DNA from: Clostridia bacterium
GTDB lineage: Bacteria > Bacillota > Clostridia > Christensenellales > Aristaeellaceae
Direction of reading: 5' to 3'
DNA length: 47,201 nucleotides
Assembly (NCBI GenBank): GCA_017532155.1
Contig: JAFXJP010000022.1
Location: forward strand, 1 to 47,201
Part shown: in pieces, positions 8,223 to 16,766 of the stretch
Layout: each line of letters opens with the position of its first letter
Position numbering within the stretch: position 1 is the stretch's first letter
Program-made: the position numbers and the translations under genes
The notes under the pieces: model-generated
Databases searched by the model: none
What the model was told of the DNA's origin: nothing
What the model saw: only the letters and a program-made list of their open reading frames with translations

Positions 8223-9289
8223 TACTTTTCTTTGCGCTGCAGCAGCACCGCCGCCACAACGATTGCACCCTTAAACGCTTCACGCAGGAAGGGATCCACG
8301 CCCATGAGCGTAAGCAGATTATTCATCACCGCCAGCGTCAGCGTGCCCAGCAGCGTACCGATGATCGAGCCGCTGCCGCCGCTCATCGCCGTGCCGCCGA
8401 TGATGACCGAGGCAATCGCATCCATCTCATAGCCCGAGCCCGCGCTTGCATAATCCATCGAGCCGATGCGCGCCACCTGCACCATGGCAGCAAAGGCGAC
8501 AATCACGCCGGTGAGCGCGTATACGCGGCGCTTGACGCGGTCAACATTGATGCCAGACAAGCGCGCCGTGCGCTCATTGGAGCCAACCGCGTACACATGG
8601 CGGCCAAAGACCGTATGCTTTGCCACGATGTAGAGAATCACCGCCAGCACCAGCCAATAGATAATGGGCAATATCATATTGCCGCCAAGCTGGAACTTGG
8701 AAATGTTTTTGAAGGCCGTGGGCAGCGCCGCGCCTTTGCGCGTCTGCATGAAATACTGCGTGACCGAACGGAAGATCATCATCGTGCCCAGCGTCACGAT
8801 AAAGGGCGGCACCTTGCCTTTGGCAATCACAATGCCGTTGAGCTGGCCAAGCAGGAAGCCCAGCAGCAAGCCCAGCGCCACGCCGATCACAACCGCAGGA
8901 ACACCCGTGATCCCCAGCTGGGTCAGAATGCCCGCCTCTTTTGTATTGATGATCACCATGACTGCCGCGCCGACTGCCACCAGCGTGGAGCCGACCGACA
9001 GATCGATGCCGCCGGAAATGATGACGAAGGTCATCGCCAGCGCAATCATGCCCACATAGCTGTTATTGAGCAGGATATTGCGCCAGTTGGTGGTCCATTT
9101 CTGCCACCAGGCAGAAACAGAATCAAACGCCTTCAGTTTTACATCAAAAGCAAATTCCGGCGCAAAAGCGAGCGTAAAGTCAAAAGTCATGACCATCGTC
9201 TGCACAATCACCAGCAAAAGCAGCGCTGTTGCCACGCTCAGAAGCGGCTGCGTGCGCCACCATTTTTTCATCTTTCTGATCAGCTTCAT
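8222..9289 (-). CDS. Sugar ABC transporter permease (RbsC/BPD_transp_2 family)
   Basis: This 355-residue polytopic membrane protein has the family signature SGGIDLSVGS and the cytoplasmic motif region NERTARLSGINVDRVKRRVY, which contacts the ATPase. It forms the translocation channel of a ribose/galactose/autoinducer-type importer. ATG at 9289 was chosen over a longer upstream reading because it overlaps the ATPase stop by four bases (ATGA) and has GGAGGTAAAGGC in front. Compared with RbsC it has about 50 extra residues between its first and second membrane segments, a variation seen in some members. The hexose or pentose transported cannot be told from sequence. Confidence 0.92.
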   Translation of the reverse strand: MKLIRKMKKWWRTQPLLSVATALLLLVIVQTMVMTFDFTLAFAPEFAFDVKLKAFDSVSAWWQKWTTNWRNILLNNSYVGMIALAMTFVIISGGIDLSVGSTLVAVGAAVMVIINTKEAGILTQLGITGVPAVVIGVALGLLLGFLLGQLNGIVIAKGKVPPFIVTLGTMMIFRSVTQYFMQTRKGAALPTAFKNISKFQLGGNMILPIIYWLVLAVILYIVAKHTVFGRHVYAVGSNERTARLSGINVDRVKRRVYALTGVIVAFAAMVQVARIGSMDYASAGSGYEMDAIASVIIGGTAMSGGSGSIIGTLLGTLTLAVMNNLLTLMGVDPFLREAFKGAIVVAAVLLQRKEK

Positions 9290-10770
9290 GCCTTTACCTC
9301 CCCGCCGCCCGTTGCCAGCAGCATGATGTTGTATTCGTTCATTTCCTCGCGCCCAAGCTCGCGCATGCTGCGCCCGTGATACATCACCTGCACACGATCG
9401 CACAGGCGGATGATCTCCTGCGCCTCGCTGGAGAGGATCACAATGCCCACGCCTTCGCGTGCCAGACTGACGATGATATCATAGATATCCTCCTTCGCGC
9501 CTACGTCCACGCCCTGGGTGGGATTATCAAAGATCAACACCTTGGGGCTGGCTGCCAGCCACTTGGAAAGCACCACCTTCTGCTGATTGCCGCCGGAAAG
9601 GCTGGTGATGAGGTTCTCCTCGCGCTCCATCTTGATACGCAGCTTTTCGCGCAGCGTGCCAAAGGCCGCACGCTGCTTTTTGCCTGATATCAGCAGTTTT
9701 TTATATTTGTCCAGCGTCACGAGCGTACCGTTATTGAGGATGCTCATGTCCTTGATGATGCCGTTTTCCTTGCGGTTGCGCGGCACATAGCCAATGCCAA
9801 GCGCGCGCGCCTGCCGGGGCGAATGAACCTGCACCGTTTTACCGTCCATCCACAATTGACCGCCCGACAGTTTCTCCACGCCAAACACTGCGCTGAACAG
9901 CTCGCTGCGGCCGTCGCCGAGCAGGCCCGTAAAGCCCAGGATCTCGCCGGCGTGCAGCGTGAAGGTGACATTTTCAAATCCCCTGCCGCTGAGGTTCTCG
10001 CCGCGCAGCAGCTCCTTGCCGCCCTGCATGCCGCTGTGCAGCTTTTCGGTGCGCACGCTGTGGCCTACCATGTGATAGGCCAGTTCATCCGCCGTTGCGC
10101 CCGCCACCGGCGCAGTATGCACCATGTGGCCATCGCGCAGCACGGTATAGGCGTCGCACACCGACAAAATTTCTCCCAGCTTATGTGAAATAAAAATGAT
10201 GCTGACGCCCTGGCTTTTGAGCGTGCGCATAAGCTTGAACACCACGCCGATTTCCACATCGGTAAGCGAAGTAGTCGGCTCATCCATGATGATCAGCCTG
10301 GCGTTCATCATCAGCGCGCGGGCAATCTCAACGATCTGCTTATAGCTGGCGTCCAGCTCCTTGACAAGCGTCCCGGGGTCCAATTGAATGCCCATGCGCT
10401 TGAGGATTTCACTTGAGCGCCTGCTCATTTCCTTTTTATCCACCAGGCCTGCGCGCGTTTTCAGCTCGCGGCCGATGAAGATATTCTCATACACCGTCAG
10501 ATCGTTGATCAGATTCAGCTCCTGATGGATAAAGGCGATGCCTGCATCCATCGCATCGCGCGGACGCAAAAAACGCACGTCCTTCCCCTTCAGCGTAATG
10601 GTACCGCTGTCGCAGGGCAGAACGCCGCCCAGGATATTCATCAGCGTGGATTTTCCCGCGCCGTTTTCGCCGATCAGCGCATGGATTTCGCCTTCCTTCA
10701 CGCAAAAATCCACGTCCATCAGCACTCTGTTTTCATTGAAGGCTTTGTTGATGCCCAGCATCTTCAGCAT
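9286..10770 (-). CDS. Sugar ABC transporter ATP-binding protein (RbsA/MglA type)
   Basis: This 494-residue protein has two fused ABC domains. The first has Walker A GENGAGKST (34-42), Walker B LIIMDEPTTSL and a SYKQIVEIARAL signature region. The second has the degenerate Walker A GLLGDGRSE usual in this family, plus LSGGNQQKVVLSKWL and LIFDNPTQGVDVG. It powers the importer formed with the downstream permease (ATGA overlap). A start at 10770 follows GGAGGG at about 10 nt. It is separated from the upstream binding-protein gene by an intercistronic hairpin. Confidence 0.95.
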   Translation of the reverse strand: MLKMLGINKAFNENRVLMDVDFCVKEGEIHALIGENGAGKSTLMNILGGVLPCDSGTITLKGKDVRFLRPRDAMDAGIAFIHQELNLINDLTVYENIFIGRELKTRAGLVDKKEMSRRSSEILKRMGIQLDPGTLVKELDASYKQIVEIARALMMNARLIIMDEPTTSLTDVEIGVVFKLMRTLKSQGVSIIFISHKLGEILSVCDAYTVLRDGHMVHTAPVAGATADELAYHMVGHSVRTEKLHSGMQGGKELLRGENLSGRGFENVTFTLHAGEILGFTGLLGDGRSELFSAVFGVEKLSGGQLWMDGKTVQVHSPRQARALGIGYVPRNRKENGIIKDMSILNNGTLVTLDKYKKLLISGKKQRAAFGTLREKLRIKMEREENLITSLSGGNQQKVVLSKWLAASPKVLIFDNPTQGVDVGAKEDIYDIIVSLAREGVGIVILSSEAQEIIRLCDRVQVMYHGRSMRELGREEMNEYNIMLLATGGGEVKA

Positions 10771-10798
10771 GCGCGCAAGCCCTCCTTAACATAATAAG

Positions 10799-10827
10799 AA
10801 GGCCGTGACGACTTTCGCCACGGCCTT
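10799..10827 (-). terminator. Intercistronic hairpin between binding protein and ATPase genes
   Basis: AAGGCCGTG pairs with CACGGCCTT around an 11-nt loop without a strong T tract. Such hairpins usually stabilise the upstream message or attenuate, so that binding protein is made in excess of the membrane subunits. Confidence 0.6.
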
Positions 10828-10837
10828 ATAAGCAGAA

Positions 10838-11773
10838 TTAGTCGTAGTAAGGGGTGTTTTCGTCCAGGTATTCATTGACGTTGTTGCGGTCAACAATCGC
10901 GGTGGGGATGGTCAGCACGGGCTCAACCGTCTTGCCGTCCAGCAGATCCACAGCAGCGTTCACAGCGTCCATCACCATCATGGGGCTGTACAGCGCGGTG
11001 CAGAGCCAGATGTCCTGATTATCAGCGATGTTGTGGAAATACGCCTGCGCGCCGCCGCCGCCGGTCATAGCCTTGATGTCGGTGCGGTTGGCGTCCACGA
11101 TGGCCTGCAGAGCGCCCAGAGACGTGGAGTCATCCTGGGAGAACACGGCATCGATATGATCCTCGGCGATGAGGATATCGGCCATGGAAGCCAGAGCCTT
11201 TTCGGCGTTATACACCGCAGAATGCTCCTTCAGCGTCATCTCGGGAGCGATCTTGGCAATGGTGTCATGGAAGCCCTGCATGCGCAGCTCGTTGACAGAG
11301 CCGGCGTCAGGGTTGGCCAGCGTCACAACGATGCCGGTGGTGCCAATCTGCTCAACAATCGCCTGAGCGCACAGCACGCCCATGTCGTAGTTGTTACCGG
11401 TGACCTTGTACAGGCCGTCAACGGCGATGTCAATATCGAAGTTCACAACCGGAATACCCTTCTTGACAACCTCGCCAATCGGATCTTCCAGGCCGGGCCA
11501 CTGCGCGCAGACAACCAGCGCTTCCGCGCCCCAGGTCATCTGATCGTCAATGTTGGTGGTCATCTCTTCAATGTTGCTGGCGGTGGTGATATTGTACTCC
11601 ACACCCAGCTCCTTGCAGCGCTGCTCGGCATAATAAGCCACCGCGCCCACCCAGCCGTGGGTGTTGGCAGAGCAGAGAATACCGATCTTATGCTTGGGCT
11701 GCTCGGCAGAAACGAACGTGCACACGCTCAGCAGCATGACAATAGTCATCGCCAGGGCAATCAGCTTCTTCAT
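10838..11773 (-). CDS. Sugar ABC transporter substrate-binding protein (Peripla_BP_4)
   Basis: This 311-residue protein starts with a signal peptide (MKKLIALAMTIVMLLSVCTFVSA). No good lipobox is present, because the residue before Cys is Val. The periplasmic-binding fold follows: KIGILCSANTHGWVGAVAYY, a hinge PVVNFDIDI, DAVFSQDDSTSLGALQAI and TGGGGAQAYF. It binds the sugar for the RbsA/RbsC-type proteins encoded downstream. ATG at 11773 follows AAGGAGGATTTGAACCT and begins the signal peptide; a longer reading from 11851 runs into the promoter. As first cistron with a hairpin behind it, it is probably the most abundant product of the operon. Confidence 0.93.
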   Translation of the reverse strand: MKKLIALAMTIVMLLSVCTFVSAEQPKHKIGILCSANTHGWVGAVAYYAEQRCKELGVEYNITTASNIEEMTTNIDDQMTWGAEALVVCAQWPGLEDPIGEVVKKGIPVVNFDIDIAVDGLYKVTGNNYDMGVLCAQAIVEQIGTTGIVVTLANPDAGSVNELRMQGFHDTIAKIAPEMTLKEHSAVYNAEKALASMADILIAEDHIDAVFSQDDSTSLGALQAIVDANRTDIKAMTGGGGAQAYFHNIADNQDIWLCTALYSPMMVMDAVNAAVDLLDGKTVEPVLTIPTAIVDRNNVNEYLDENTPYYD

Positions 11774-11822
11774 AGGTTCAAATCCTCCTTGGCGTTTTCC
11801 AAACGCCTGTTTCATTGTCCCT

Positions 11823-11851
11823 ATTATAACAAAGCCACTTGGCTTTTTCAA
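11823..11851 (-). promoter_or_regulatory. Promoter of sugar ABC importer operon
   Basis: On the reverse strand there is TTGAAA (11851-11846), a 17-nt spacer and TATAAT (11828-11823). The spacer contains the dyad AAAGCCacttGGCTTT (11831-11846), a candidate operator for an unknown repressor. Confidence 0.75.
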
Positions 11852-11891
11852 TGATAGAAGTTGCTAAACAAGTGATATATCCTGCTAAATC

Positions 11892-11924
11892 AAAAAAACC
11901 CTGCATGCTTTTACACATGCAGGG
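11892..11924 (-). terminator. Rho-independent terminator
   Basis: On the reverse strand CCCTGCATG and CATGCAGGG pair around an 8-nt loop, followed by TTTTTTT. It ends the Tat-exported FMN-binding gene. Confidence 0.85.
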
Positions 11925-11946
11925 CAGAAATGCGGTAGGTTTACAA

Positions 11947-12891
11947 TTACTTGCCAACCTTGCTCAGAGCGTCGTTCACAGCCGCGATCAGAGCGTTAGA
12001 AGAAACGGTGGCGCCGGTGTGGGTATCCACAGCGGTGGTGTTGCCAGCGATCATCTTGGGGATCATGTTTTCGAAGGCCTTGTCGCCCAGGCCGGCGGTC
12101 TCGGAGTGCTCCAGCACTTCGATGTTGGCGATCTTGTCGCCATCCATGGTGACCTTAACCTTGACCTTGCCGCCGAAGCCATCGGCTTCGCCCAGGTACT
12201 CGTTGGCAGCCAGTTCGGGAGCGGGCTCTTCCGCCACGGGAGCGGGAGCTTCGAAGCCATAGTAAACGTTCAGCAGTTCAACAACCTTGCCGGCCACGTC
12301 CGCAGACAGGCACTTGCAGCGATAGATGCGCTCGGGATCGCCGAAGGCATAGCCGCTCAGCGCCATCCAGTTGTTGACAGAGTCACGGCACAGCTCGCTG
12401 CCGGCCACGGAATGCCACTTGTGCTCGGGATCTCCTTCGGGAACGTAGATCGGGAACGCGGTGGATTCATAGTAGGAATACAGCTCGTTGCGCAGGGTGC
12501 CCACGTCAGCGCGGGGAACCAGCAGGCCCAGAGCGAAGAACGCGCCGCCCAGCGCGCCGCACAGGTTCTGACGGCCGAAACCGCCAGCGCCGATGGCGAA
12601 CATGTTGCCGTTGATCTGGTTGTAGGGATAGCCATACTCTTCAGCCAGCGCTTCGATGATAGCAGAAGCAACGGAAGAGCAGCAGCCGCCGTACAGACCG
12701 AAGTTGGTGAAAGCGCGATCCTGAACGGCCTTCTTGTCCAGCTTGTGGTAGGTCCAGGGCCAGGCGGGAGCGCCGATTTCGGGAGCGGCAGTCTCGGCCA
12801 TGGCGGCGGGGATCATGCTCACAGCGGCAACGCCCAGCAGGCCCTTACCAGAAGTGCGCAGGAAATCGCGGCGAGAGAGTTCCTTGTTCAT
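11947..12891 (-). CDS. Tat-exported C_GCAxxG_C_C / FMN-binding domain fusion
   Basis: This 314-residue protein begins with a twin-arginine signal (SRRDFLRTSGKGLLGVAAVSM). Residues about 45-205 match the C_GCAxxG_C_C putative redox family: GGCCSSVASAI, NLCGALGGAFFALGL, SELCRDSVNNW and YRCKCLSADVAG supply spaced cysteines. After an Ala/Pro/Glu linker, residues about 230-314 form an FMN-binding domain (PF04205 type) ending in THTGATVSSNAL, where the second Thr is the expected covalent FMN site. It is thus likely a folded, cofactor-loaded extracytoplasmic electron-transfer protein. The electron partner is not encoded here. It is monocistronic, with its own promoter and terminator. Confidence 0.87.
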   Translation of the reverse strand: MNKELSRRDFLRTSGKGLLGVAAVSMIPAAMAETAAPEIGAPAWPWTYHKLDKKAVQDRAFTNFGLYGGCCSSVASAIIEALAEEYGYPYNQINGNMFAIGAGGFGRQNLCGALGGAFFALGLLVPRADVGTLRNELYSYYESTAFPIYVPEGDPEHKWHSVAGSELCRDSVNNWMALSGYAFGDPERIYRCKCLSADVAGKVVELLNVYYGFEAPAPVAEEPAPELAANEYLGEADGFGGKVKVKVTMDGDKIANIEVLEHSETAGLGDKAFENMIPKMIAGNTTAVDTHTGATVSSNALIAAVNDALSKVGK

Positions 12892-12954
12892 TGGATTTGT
12901 ACCTCCATTTTTTTAATCATACTGTAACGCGTCCCAGACATAGACGCTATTATC

Positions 12955-12983
12955 ATTATAGCGATTTAATCGCTTACTGTCAA
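12955..12983 (-). promoter_or_regulatory. Promoter of Tat-exported redox protein with spacer palindrome
   Basis: On the reverse strand there is perfect TTGACA (12983-12978), a 17-nt spacer and perfect TATAAT (12960-12955). The spacer contains the 13-nt palindrome GCGATTTAATCGC (12961-12973). A related dyad, GCGAATTATCGC, lies upstream at 13014-13025. This arrangement suggests repression or redox/metal control by an unidentified regulator. Confidence 0.8.
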
Positions 12984-13110
12984 TCGATTCCAGAAAAACG
13001 ATTTAAATAAACAGCGAATTATCGCGCATTTGTTTATCTTAATTTGACATTCAGGCGCTATAGTATGATTGCAGTTTTATAAAAATTCTGACAGTAACGG
13101 AGAAAACAAC

Positions 13111-13986
13111 ATGAAATCCATTGGCATCATCACCGACAGCACCTCAAGCATTACCCCCGCCGCGGCGGAAGCGCTTGGCATTCAGGTTTTGCCCATGCCT
13201 TTTTATATTGACAGCGTCTGCCACTACGAAAATGCAGGCCTCTCCCGCAGTGATTTTTTTGCCTGTCAGGCGGCTGGTAAAGACATTCACACCTCGCAGC
13301 CCTCTCCCGAAGAAGTCACCTGGCAGTGGGATCATGCGCTGAAGGAATACAAGCATATCCTGTATTTCCCCATCAGCAGCGGCCTGAGCGGCTCGTATGC
13401 CACCGCCTGCGTGCTTGCGCAGGAGCATCCCTATACCGGACGCGTGTTTGTGGTGGACGCCGGAAGGGTTTCCACGCTTCTGCACCAGTCCATCCTCGAT
13501 GCGCTGCAGCTGATTGACGAGGGCTACAAGGCCGAGGAAATCAAGGATATTATCGAAAAAAGCCGCGCGGATTTCTCCATCTATATCGCCGTAGAGCAGC
13601 TGGATTCCCTGCGCCGCGGCGGCCGTATTTCCTCTACGGCGGCTGCGCTGGGCTCGCTTCTTGGCATCAAGCCCGTGCTCTCCCTCACGGTAGGCAAGCT
13701 TGATCTGCACCAGAAGGTTCGCGGCAGCAAAAACGCCCGCAAGGCCATGATCGCCGCCATTGAAAAGGATCTGGAAACCCGCTTTGCCGCCGCCCGCGAA
13801 AAGGGAGAAGTGACCGTCATGATCGCCGGCAGCGCCGATGAGCAAACCACGGAAAGCTGGATTGCCCAGATAAAGGAAGCCTTCCCCGGCATGCCTGTGC
13901 TCTATGATGATCTGCCGCTTAATATCTGCGCGCACATCGGCCAGGGCGGCCTGGGCATCGGCCTGTCGGCAAAGCCGACTCGGTGA
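13111..13986 (+). CDS. DegV family fatty-acid-binding protein
   Basis: The 291-residue product has the DegV fold. The N-terminal motif is IGIITDSTSSITPAAAEALG, followed by the lipid-contact loops TSQPSPEEV and FPISSGLSGSYATA, LDSLRRGGRISSTAAALGSLLGIKPVL in the centre, and HIGQGGLGIGL at the end. Family members bind a long-chain fatty acid; in Firmicutes, FakB paralogues hand it to the kinase FakA. No FakA-like (DAK) gene is in the window. ATG at 13111 was chosen over 13069 because it starts the family motif and follows ACGGAG. A terminator follows. Confidence 0.93.
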   Translation: MKSIGIITDSTSSITPAAAEALGIQVLPMPFYIDSVCHYENAGLSRSDFFACQAAGKDIHTSQPSPEEVTWQWDHALKEYKHILYFPISSGLSGSYATACVLAQEHPYTGRVFVVDAGRVSTLLHQSILDALQLIDEGYKAEEIKDIIEKSRADFSIYIAVEQLDSLRRGGRISSTAAALGSLLGIKPVLSLTVGKLDLHQKVRGSKNARKAMIAAIEKDLETRFAAAREKGEVTVMIAGSADEQTTESWIAQIKEAFPGMPVLYDDLPLNICAHIGQGGLGIGLSAKPTR

Positions 13987-14095
13987 AAAATCAGCGAAAG
14001 CTGTTTTTCCCCACGCATGTCGCTGCTGCGGATGATAAAAGAAGGCGCTGCGCTCCTCTTTACTCCCTGCTGATTCACCGCGACCATTTTTACAC

Positions 14096-14130
14096 AAGCC
14101 ATTCTCCCTTCCCCGGGAGAACGGCTTTTT
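14096..14130 (+). terminator. Rho-independent terminator
   Basis: AAGCCATTCTCCC pairs (one mismatch) with GGGAGAACGGCTT around a 6-nt loop, followed by TTT. It ends the degV unit. The rest of the 272-nt gap before the next gene holds only that gene's promoter. Confidence 0.8.
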
Positions 14131-14197
14131 GTATTTTGCCGAAATGTAAATTTTCCTGTCAAAAACAAGCTCATTTGCTCGAAAATGCGGCGTATTA

Positions 14198-14226
14198 TTG
14201 TATTCTTTCCGCTTTTATGCTATACT
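14198..14226 (+). promoter_or_regulatory. Promoter of nucleoside phosphorylase gene
   Basis: TTGTAT (14198-14203), 17-nt spacer, TATACT (14221-14226), 33 nt before the start codon. Confidence 0.65.
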
Positions 14227-14258
14227 TCATGGTGGAATGTTATCGGAAGGAGAAGCCT

Positions 14259-15581
14259 ATGGATTTTCCTGCTATTATTTCAGATAAAAAATACGGCCGC
14301 GCGCTGACAGACGAGCAGATTGCCGCCTTTGCCAAGGGCGCTGCGGACGGCAGCGTGCCCGATTATCAGTTGGCAGCGCTGCTGATGGCCATCCGTTTAA
14401 ACGGCATGGACGCCCGCGAAACAGCCTCGCTGACGCTGGCGATGGCGCAATCCGGCGAAATGCTCAAGCCCAATGTGGGCGGTATTGCGGTGGATAAGCA
14501 CTCTACCGGCGGCGTGGGCGATACCACCTCGCTGGTGCTGGTGCCTCTTTGTGCAGCCTGCGGTGCAAAAATCGCCAAGATGAGCGGTCGCGGCCTGGGC
14601 CATACCGGCGGCACGGTGGATAAAATGGAATCCATCGGCATGCGCACCACGCTGACAGAGGCAGAATTTCTCTCTCAGGTGCAGCGCATTGGCTGCGCCA
14701 TCGTCGGCCAGAGCGCCGAGCTTGCCCCCGCCGACAAAACGCTCTATGCGCTGCGCGACGCAACCGCTACGGTTGACAGCCTGCCGCTGATCGCCTCGAG
14801 CATCATGTCTAAAAAGCTCGCCGCCGGCACGGACGGCATTGTGCTGGATGTGAAGGTCGGCTCCGGCGCGATCATGCCTACTTACGAAGGCAGCCTTAAG
14901 CTTGCCAGAGCGATGGTGGATATCGGCCACCGCGCCGGCCGCAATGTCACTGCGCTGCTCACCGGCATGAATGAGCCCCTGGGCTCGCATGTAGGCAATC
15001 GCCTAGAAGTAAAGGAAGCCATCGAAATTCTGCGCGGCGAATGCGCCGGCCCGCTGCTGACGGTATCGCTCAAGCTCGGCTCCTATCTCCTGGTGGCCGG
15101 CGAGGTGGCAAAAACGCCGGAGGAAGGCGAAAAGCTGCTGACAAAAGCGCTGCAAAGCGGCGCAGGCCTTGCAAAGCTGCGTGAGCTGATCCTCGCCCAG
15201 GGCGGCGACGACAGCGTATGCGACCATCCCGAAGTGCTGGCAGACGCGCCCATCATCACCTCCCTGTGCCTGCCGCAAAGCGGCTATATCAAGGCCATGG
15301 ATACCACGCTCCTTGGCTATGCCTCGCAGGCGCTGGGCGCCGGCCGCAGGCAGAAAACCGACGAAATTGACCCGCGCGTGGGCTTTATCATGCATAAACG
15401 CATCGGCGATTCCATCGCAGCCGACGAAGCGCTGTGCACGCTTTATGCCAAAGATGAAAAAACGCTCGCCGAAGCCAGCGATATGATCCGGCGTGCCGTT
15501 ATGGTTTCTCCCCAGCCCTGCGATAAGGAGCGGCTGCTGTATGCCGCCGTAACGCATGCAGGCGTGACGGACTTTGAATGA
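14259..15581 (+). CDS. Pyrimidine-nucleoside (thymidine) phosphorylase
   Basis: The 440-residue enzyme cleaves thymidine and/or uridine with phosphate to base and (deoxy)ribose-1-phosphate for salvage. Signatures are KHSTGGVGDTTSL with the phosphate-binding residues, KMSGRGLGHTGGTVDKMES (the family PROSITE region), and DVKVGSGAIM with the catalytic-site lysine. Length matches Bacillus Pdp and E. coli DeoA; which nucleosides are preferred cannot be said, so no symbol is assigned. ATG at 14259 follows GGAAGGAG and starts the conserved N-terminus. The stop overlaps a possible upstream start of the next reading frame, so the downstream secreted protein may be co-transcribed. Confidence 0.94.
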   Translation: MDFPAIISDKKYGRALTDEQIAAFAKGAADGSVPDYQLAALLMAIRLNGMDARETASLTLAMAQSGEMLKPNVGGIAVDKHSTGGVGDTTSLVLVPLCAACGAKIAKMSGRGLGHTGGTVDKMESIGMRTTLTEAEFLSQVQRIGCAIVGQSAELAPADKTLYALRDATATVDSLPLIASSIMSKKLAAGTDGIVLDVKVGSGAIMPTYEGSLKLARAMVDIGHRAGRNVTALLTGMNEPLGSHVGNRLEVKEAIEILRGECAGPLLTVSLKLGSYLLVAGEVAKTPEEGEKLLTKALQSGAGLAKLRELILAQGGDDSVCDHPEVLADAPIITSLCLPQSGYIKAMDTTLLGYASQALGAGRRQKTDEIDPRVGFIMHKRIGDSIAADEALCTLYAKDEKTLAEASDMIRRAVMVSPQPCDKERLLYAAVTHAGVTDFE

Positions 15582-15607
15582 GCCCGATGAAAGGTAAAGG
15601 TATTTAT

Positions 15608-16741
15608 ATGAAAAAGCTGCTTTCTTTGCTTCTGTGTCTGCTGCTCGTGTGCCCCGCACTGAGCGTTTCTGCCGAAAGCGCTGTGCTGACGGTGGATGAA
15701 ATGCTGTCCTTCTGCGACGCCATTCTTCAGGATGCGCTGGCGCAGCCGCCCGTCTCGGCGGAAGCGGCGGAGGACAGCGGCTATGTCTATCACTTTGAAG
15801 AATATGCGCTCTATTCTCCCGCTGCGCAATTGTCTGCCGATATGGCGGTCACCGGCGTTGATCTGACCAACCCCGACGCGCTGCTTTCCGACATGCGCGG
15901 CATCGCCCCCGGCCATACGCTGGATGCGCTGCTTGAGGCTTATCCGCTGGATAACGATAGCCTGCAGGGCACCTATGACGAGGCCACCCTCTATATCCGC
16001 GGTCTTCTGCCTGGCACTGTCAATACCGGCCGCGTCATCCGCGACGGCTCGCATGTGCTGGTGCTGGAGCACACCATCTACACCGCCGACGCCGAAAACG
16101 TAGAAAAATGCTGCGTGGTGTACACCCTGGAAAACAACTTCGTCATCGCTGCGCAGGTTATGCTGGATGTGCAGGAAATGACGCTCAATGAGGCGCAGTC
16201 TGAATTGGACGCGCTCTCTGCCCTGCAGGAAAAGAGCGAATATCGCGTCTATTCCGCCGAAGCTCCCGAAGCCCTCACCCGCGAGGATCTTTCCTTTGGC
16301 GGGCTGGATTTCCTCACCGTCACGCCCGAGGATGCGCTCAGCACGCTCGGCAGCGCCGTGAGCGATACCTGGGCGCAGGACGGCGACGGCTTTATGCGCT
16401 CCATGCAGTGGGATGCGCTGCAGCTTGTTTTCGGCTATGACAGCCAGAAACAGCAAAGCCAGCTGATCCTCCTGCAGGTGTACGGCAACGGCATGGAAGG
16501 CCCGCGCAACCTGCACCTGGGCGACAGCCCCGACAGCGCCATGGCCCGCTTTGAGCGCACTTTTGATGAAGGCGCGCTGCTGTACGGCGATGGCGAAAAC
16601 GCCCCCTACGGCCGCTATGTCGTGCGCGATGACGGCAGCATTTACCTGCTCTATGCCGCGCAGGTGGAAGAAGAAACCGTGCTGCTGGCCCTCACCTTTG
16701 TGGATGACAAGCTGGTCGATATGACCTGCACCTACCTGTAA
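15608..16741 (+). CDS. Secreted protein of unknown function
   Basis: The 377-residue product has a signal peptide (MKKLLSLLLCLLLVCPALSVSA) and no recognisable catalytic motif. Two segments look alike, VDLTNPDALLSDMRGIAPGHTLDALLEAYP near residue 80 and LHLGDSPDSAMARFERTF near residue 310. They resemble the low-complexity alpha/beta modules of secreted clostridial proteins that track a G-x-s-x-e-v-l/a motif. ATG at 15608 is preferred over 15578 because it opens the signal peptide. It is followed after 25 nt by the TPR protein gene and probably forms one operon with it and the acyltransferase gene. Confidence 0.75.
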   Translation: MKKLLSLLLCLLLVCPALSVSAESAVLTVDEMLSFCDAILQDALAQPPVSAEAAEDSGYVYHFEEYALYSPAAQLSADMAVTGVDLTNPDALLSDMRGIAPGHTLDALLEAYPLDNDSLQGTYDEATLYIRGLLPGTVNTGRVIRDGSHVLVLEHTIYTADAENVEKCCVVYTLENNFVIAAQVMLDVQEMTLNEAQSELDALSALQEKSEYRVYSAEAPEALTREDLSFGGLDFLTVTPEDALSTLGSAVSDTWAQDGDGFMRSMQWDALQLVFGYDSQKQQSQLILLQVYGNGMEGPRNLHLGDSPDSAMARFERTFDEGALLYGDGENAPYGRYVVRDDGSIYLLYAAQVEEETVLLALTFVDDKLVDMTCTYL

Positions 16742-16766
16742 TTAATCCTTTGGGAGGATTTTCTGC

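Noticed and set aside
8147-9379. 410-codon forward frame opposite the RbsC-type permease
   Set aside because: It begins inside the SRP RNA and is antisense to a clear membrane transporter gene.
13044-13069. degV promoter TTGACA / TATGAT
   Set aside because: The spacer is only 14 nt, too short for a standard promoter; left unannotated.
13983-14258. N-terminal extension of the nucleoside phosphorylase
   Set aside because: The extension contains the degV terminator and the gene's own promoter; GGAAGGAG precedes ATG 14259.
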